From: Bremerella sp. P1
Lineage (GTDB): Bacteria; Planctomycetota; Planctomycetia; Pirellulales; Pirellulaceae
NCBI RefSeq assembly: GCF_028748185.1
Contig: NZ_CP118164.1
Location: 5,295,814 to 5,359,813, forward strand
Length of the DNA stretch: 64,000 nucleotides
Direction: 5' to 3'
Shown here: positions 63,820 through 64,000 of the stretch, piece after piece
Numbering within the stretch: the first letter of the stretch is position 1
Layout: the number at the start of each line of letters is the position of its first letter
The notes under the pieces: generated by a model
Seen by the model: the letters and a program-made list of their open reading frames with translations, nothing else
What the model was told of the DNA's origin: nothing
Databases searched by the model: none
Program-made: the position numbers and the translations under genes

Positions 63820-64000
63820 TTAGCGAACCGGCTGTTGCGGCATCGGTTGTTGAGAGTACTGCGAGTACTGCGTGACCGGCCCTTGCGGCGGCTGTTGAGG
63901 CTGTTGGGCTGGCGGTTGTTGAGGGTAGCCTTGCCCTGGCTGCATTTGCGGTGGCATTGCCTGGTAACTCTGCTGGAAGTTCACGGGACGAACTTCAACT
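63820..64000 (-). CDS. C-terminal end of a second Q/P-rich protein (runs off right edge)
   Basis: The minus-strand frame is open from the right edge to TAA at 63820-63822 (60 codons). It reads VEVRPVNFQQSYQAMPPQM, then alternating Gln/Pro/Gly and QYSQYSQQPMPQQPVR. The motif EV..VNFQ recurs in the adjacent lipoprotein (PEVAQVNFQRNVAPAP), so the two genes are probably tandem paralogues. The gap to the next start is 32 bp. The main domain lies outside the window. Confidence 0.75.
   Translation of the reverse strand, partial: VEVRPVNFQQSYQAMPPQMQPGQGYPQQPPAQQPQQPPQGPVTQYSQYSQQPMPQQPVR

Overview
The window looks like chromosomal DNA of a planctomycete, most likely a Pirellulaceae member (Blastopirellula/Bremerella/Rhodopirellula group; genus is inference). 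The supporting signs are a five-haem PVC-type CxxCH cytochrome with a PA14-like domain beside a PQQ-type propeller enzyme, DUF1080, DUF6807 and YdjY secreted proteins, a murB-ftsQ remnant without ftsA/ftsZ beside it, many TTG/GTG starts, AGGAGG-type ribosome sites, and a moderate-to-high GC sequence with no insertion sequences, tRNA, rRNA or CRISPR that I could find.

Region 1 (1-1043) is the 3' part of a low-complexity acidic/basic protein running in from the left. Region 2 (about 1064-21933) is a large nitrate island. On the minus strand, read from about 15.9 kb leftward, lie an NrtABCD-type nitrate/nitrite ABC importer, a GAF protein, a DmsB-DmsC fusion, and a cytoplasmic NasA/NarB-type molybdopterin nitrate reductase. 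A second unit follows: a NirB-like FAD/[2Fe-2S] protein fused to a membrane cytochrome-b-like domain, an eleven-haem cytochrome c, a DUF3365 mono-haem lipoprotein and a small two-TM HAMP-like protein. Both units are preceded by perfect sigma-54 -24/-12 elements (TGGCAC-N5-TTGC). On the plus strand, divergent from the importer, are an outer-membrane beta-barrel protein, an NtrC-family regulator with a degenerate GAFTGA loop, and a NarX/PilJ-like hybrid histidine kinase. The cluster encodes uptake, nitrate reduction and probably its own control, but no sirohaem nitrite reductase; the FAD-membrane-multihaem module is the candidate for the missing step or for a different redox job.

Region 3 (22-26.4 kb) has the multihaem/PA14 protein and a PQQ-type beta-propeller. 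Region 4 (26.6-37.7 kb) is housekeeping: csrA, an FtsQ-like gene, a MurB with substituted catalytic residues, a YkgJ-type cysteine-cluster protein, cinA, aat, dnaG-rpoD, a coiled-coil zinc-ribbon protein and greA behind a leader terminator. Region 5 (37.8-50.2 kb) carries a DUF6807 protein, an RND efflux pump with its adaptor, DUF167-yggS, several planctomycete proteins of unknown role and hemQ. Region 6 (50.2-55.3 kb) is the PrkA-YeaH-SpoVR stress module with one small extra gene. Region 7 (55.3-64 kb) has a lone receiver domain, DUF1080, an alpha/beta hydrolase with a C-terminal Fn3-like domain, DUF2461, secreted proteins, a BON-domain protein, and two neighbouring Q/P-rich envelope proteins, the last running off the right edge.

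All family calls come from reading the translated sequence, without database searches; residue numbers are approximate unless a single residue is named.
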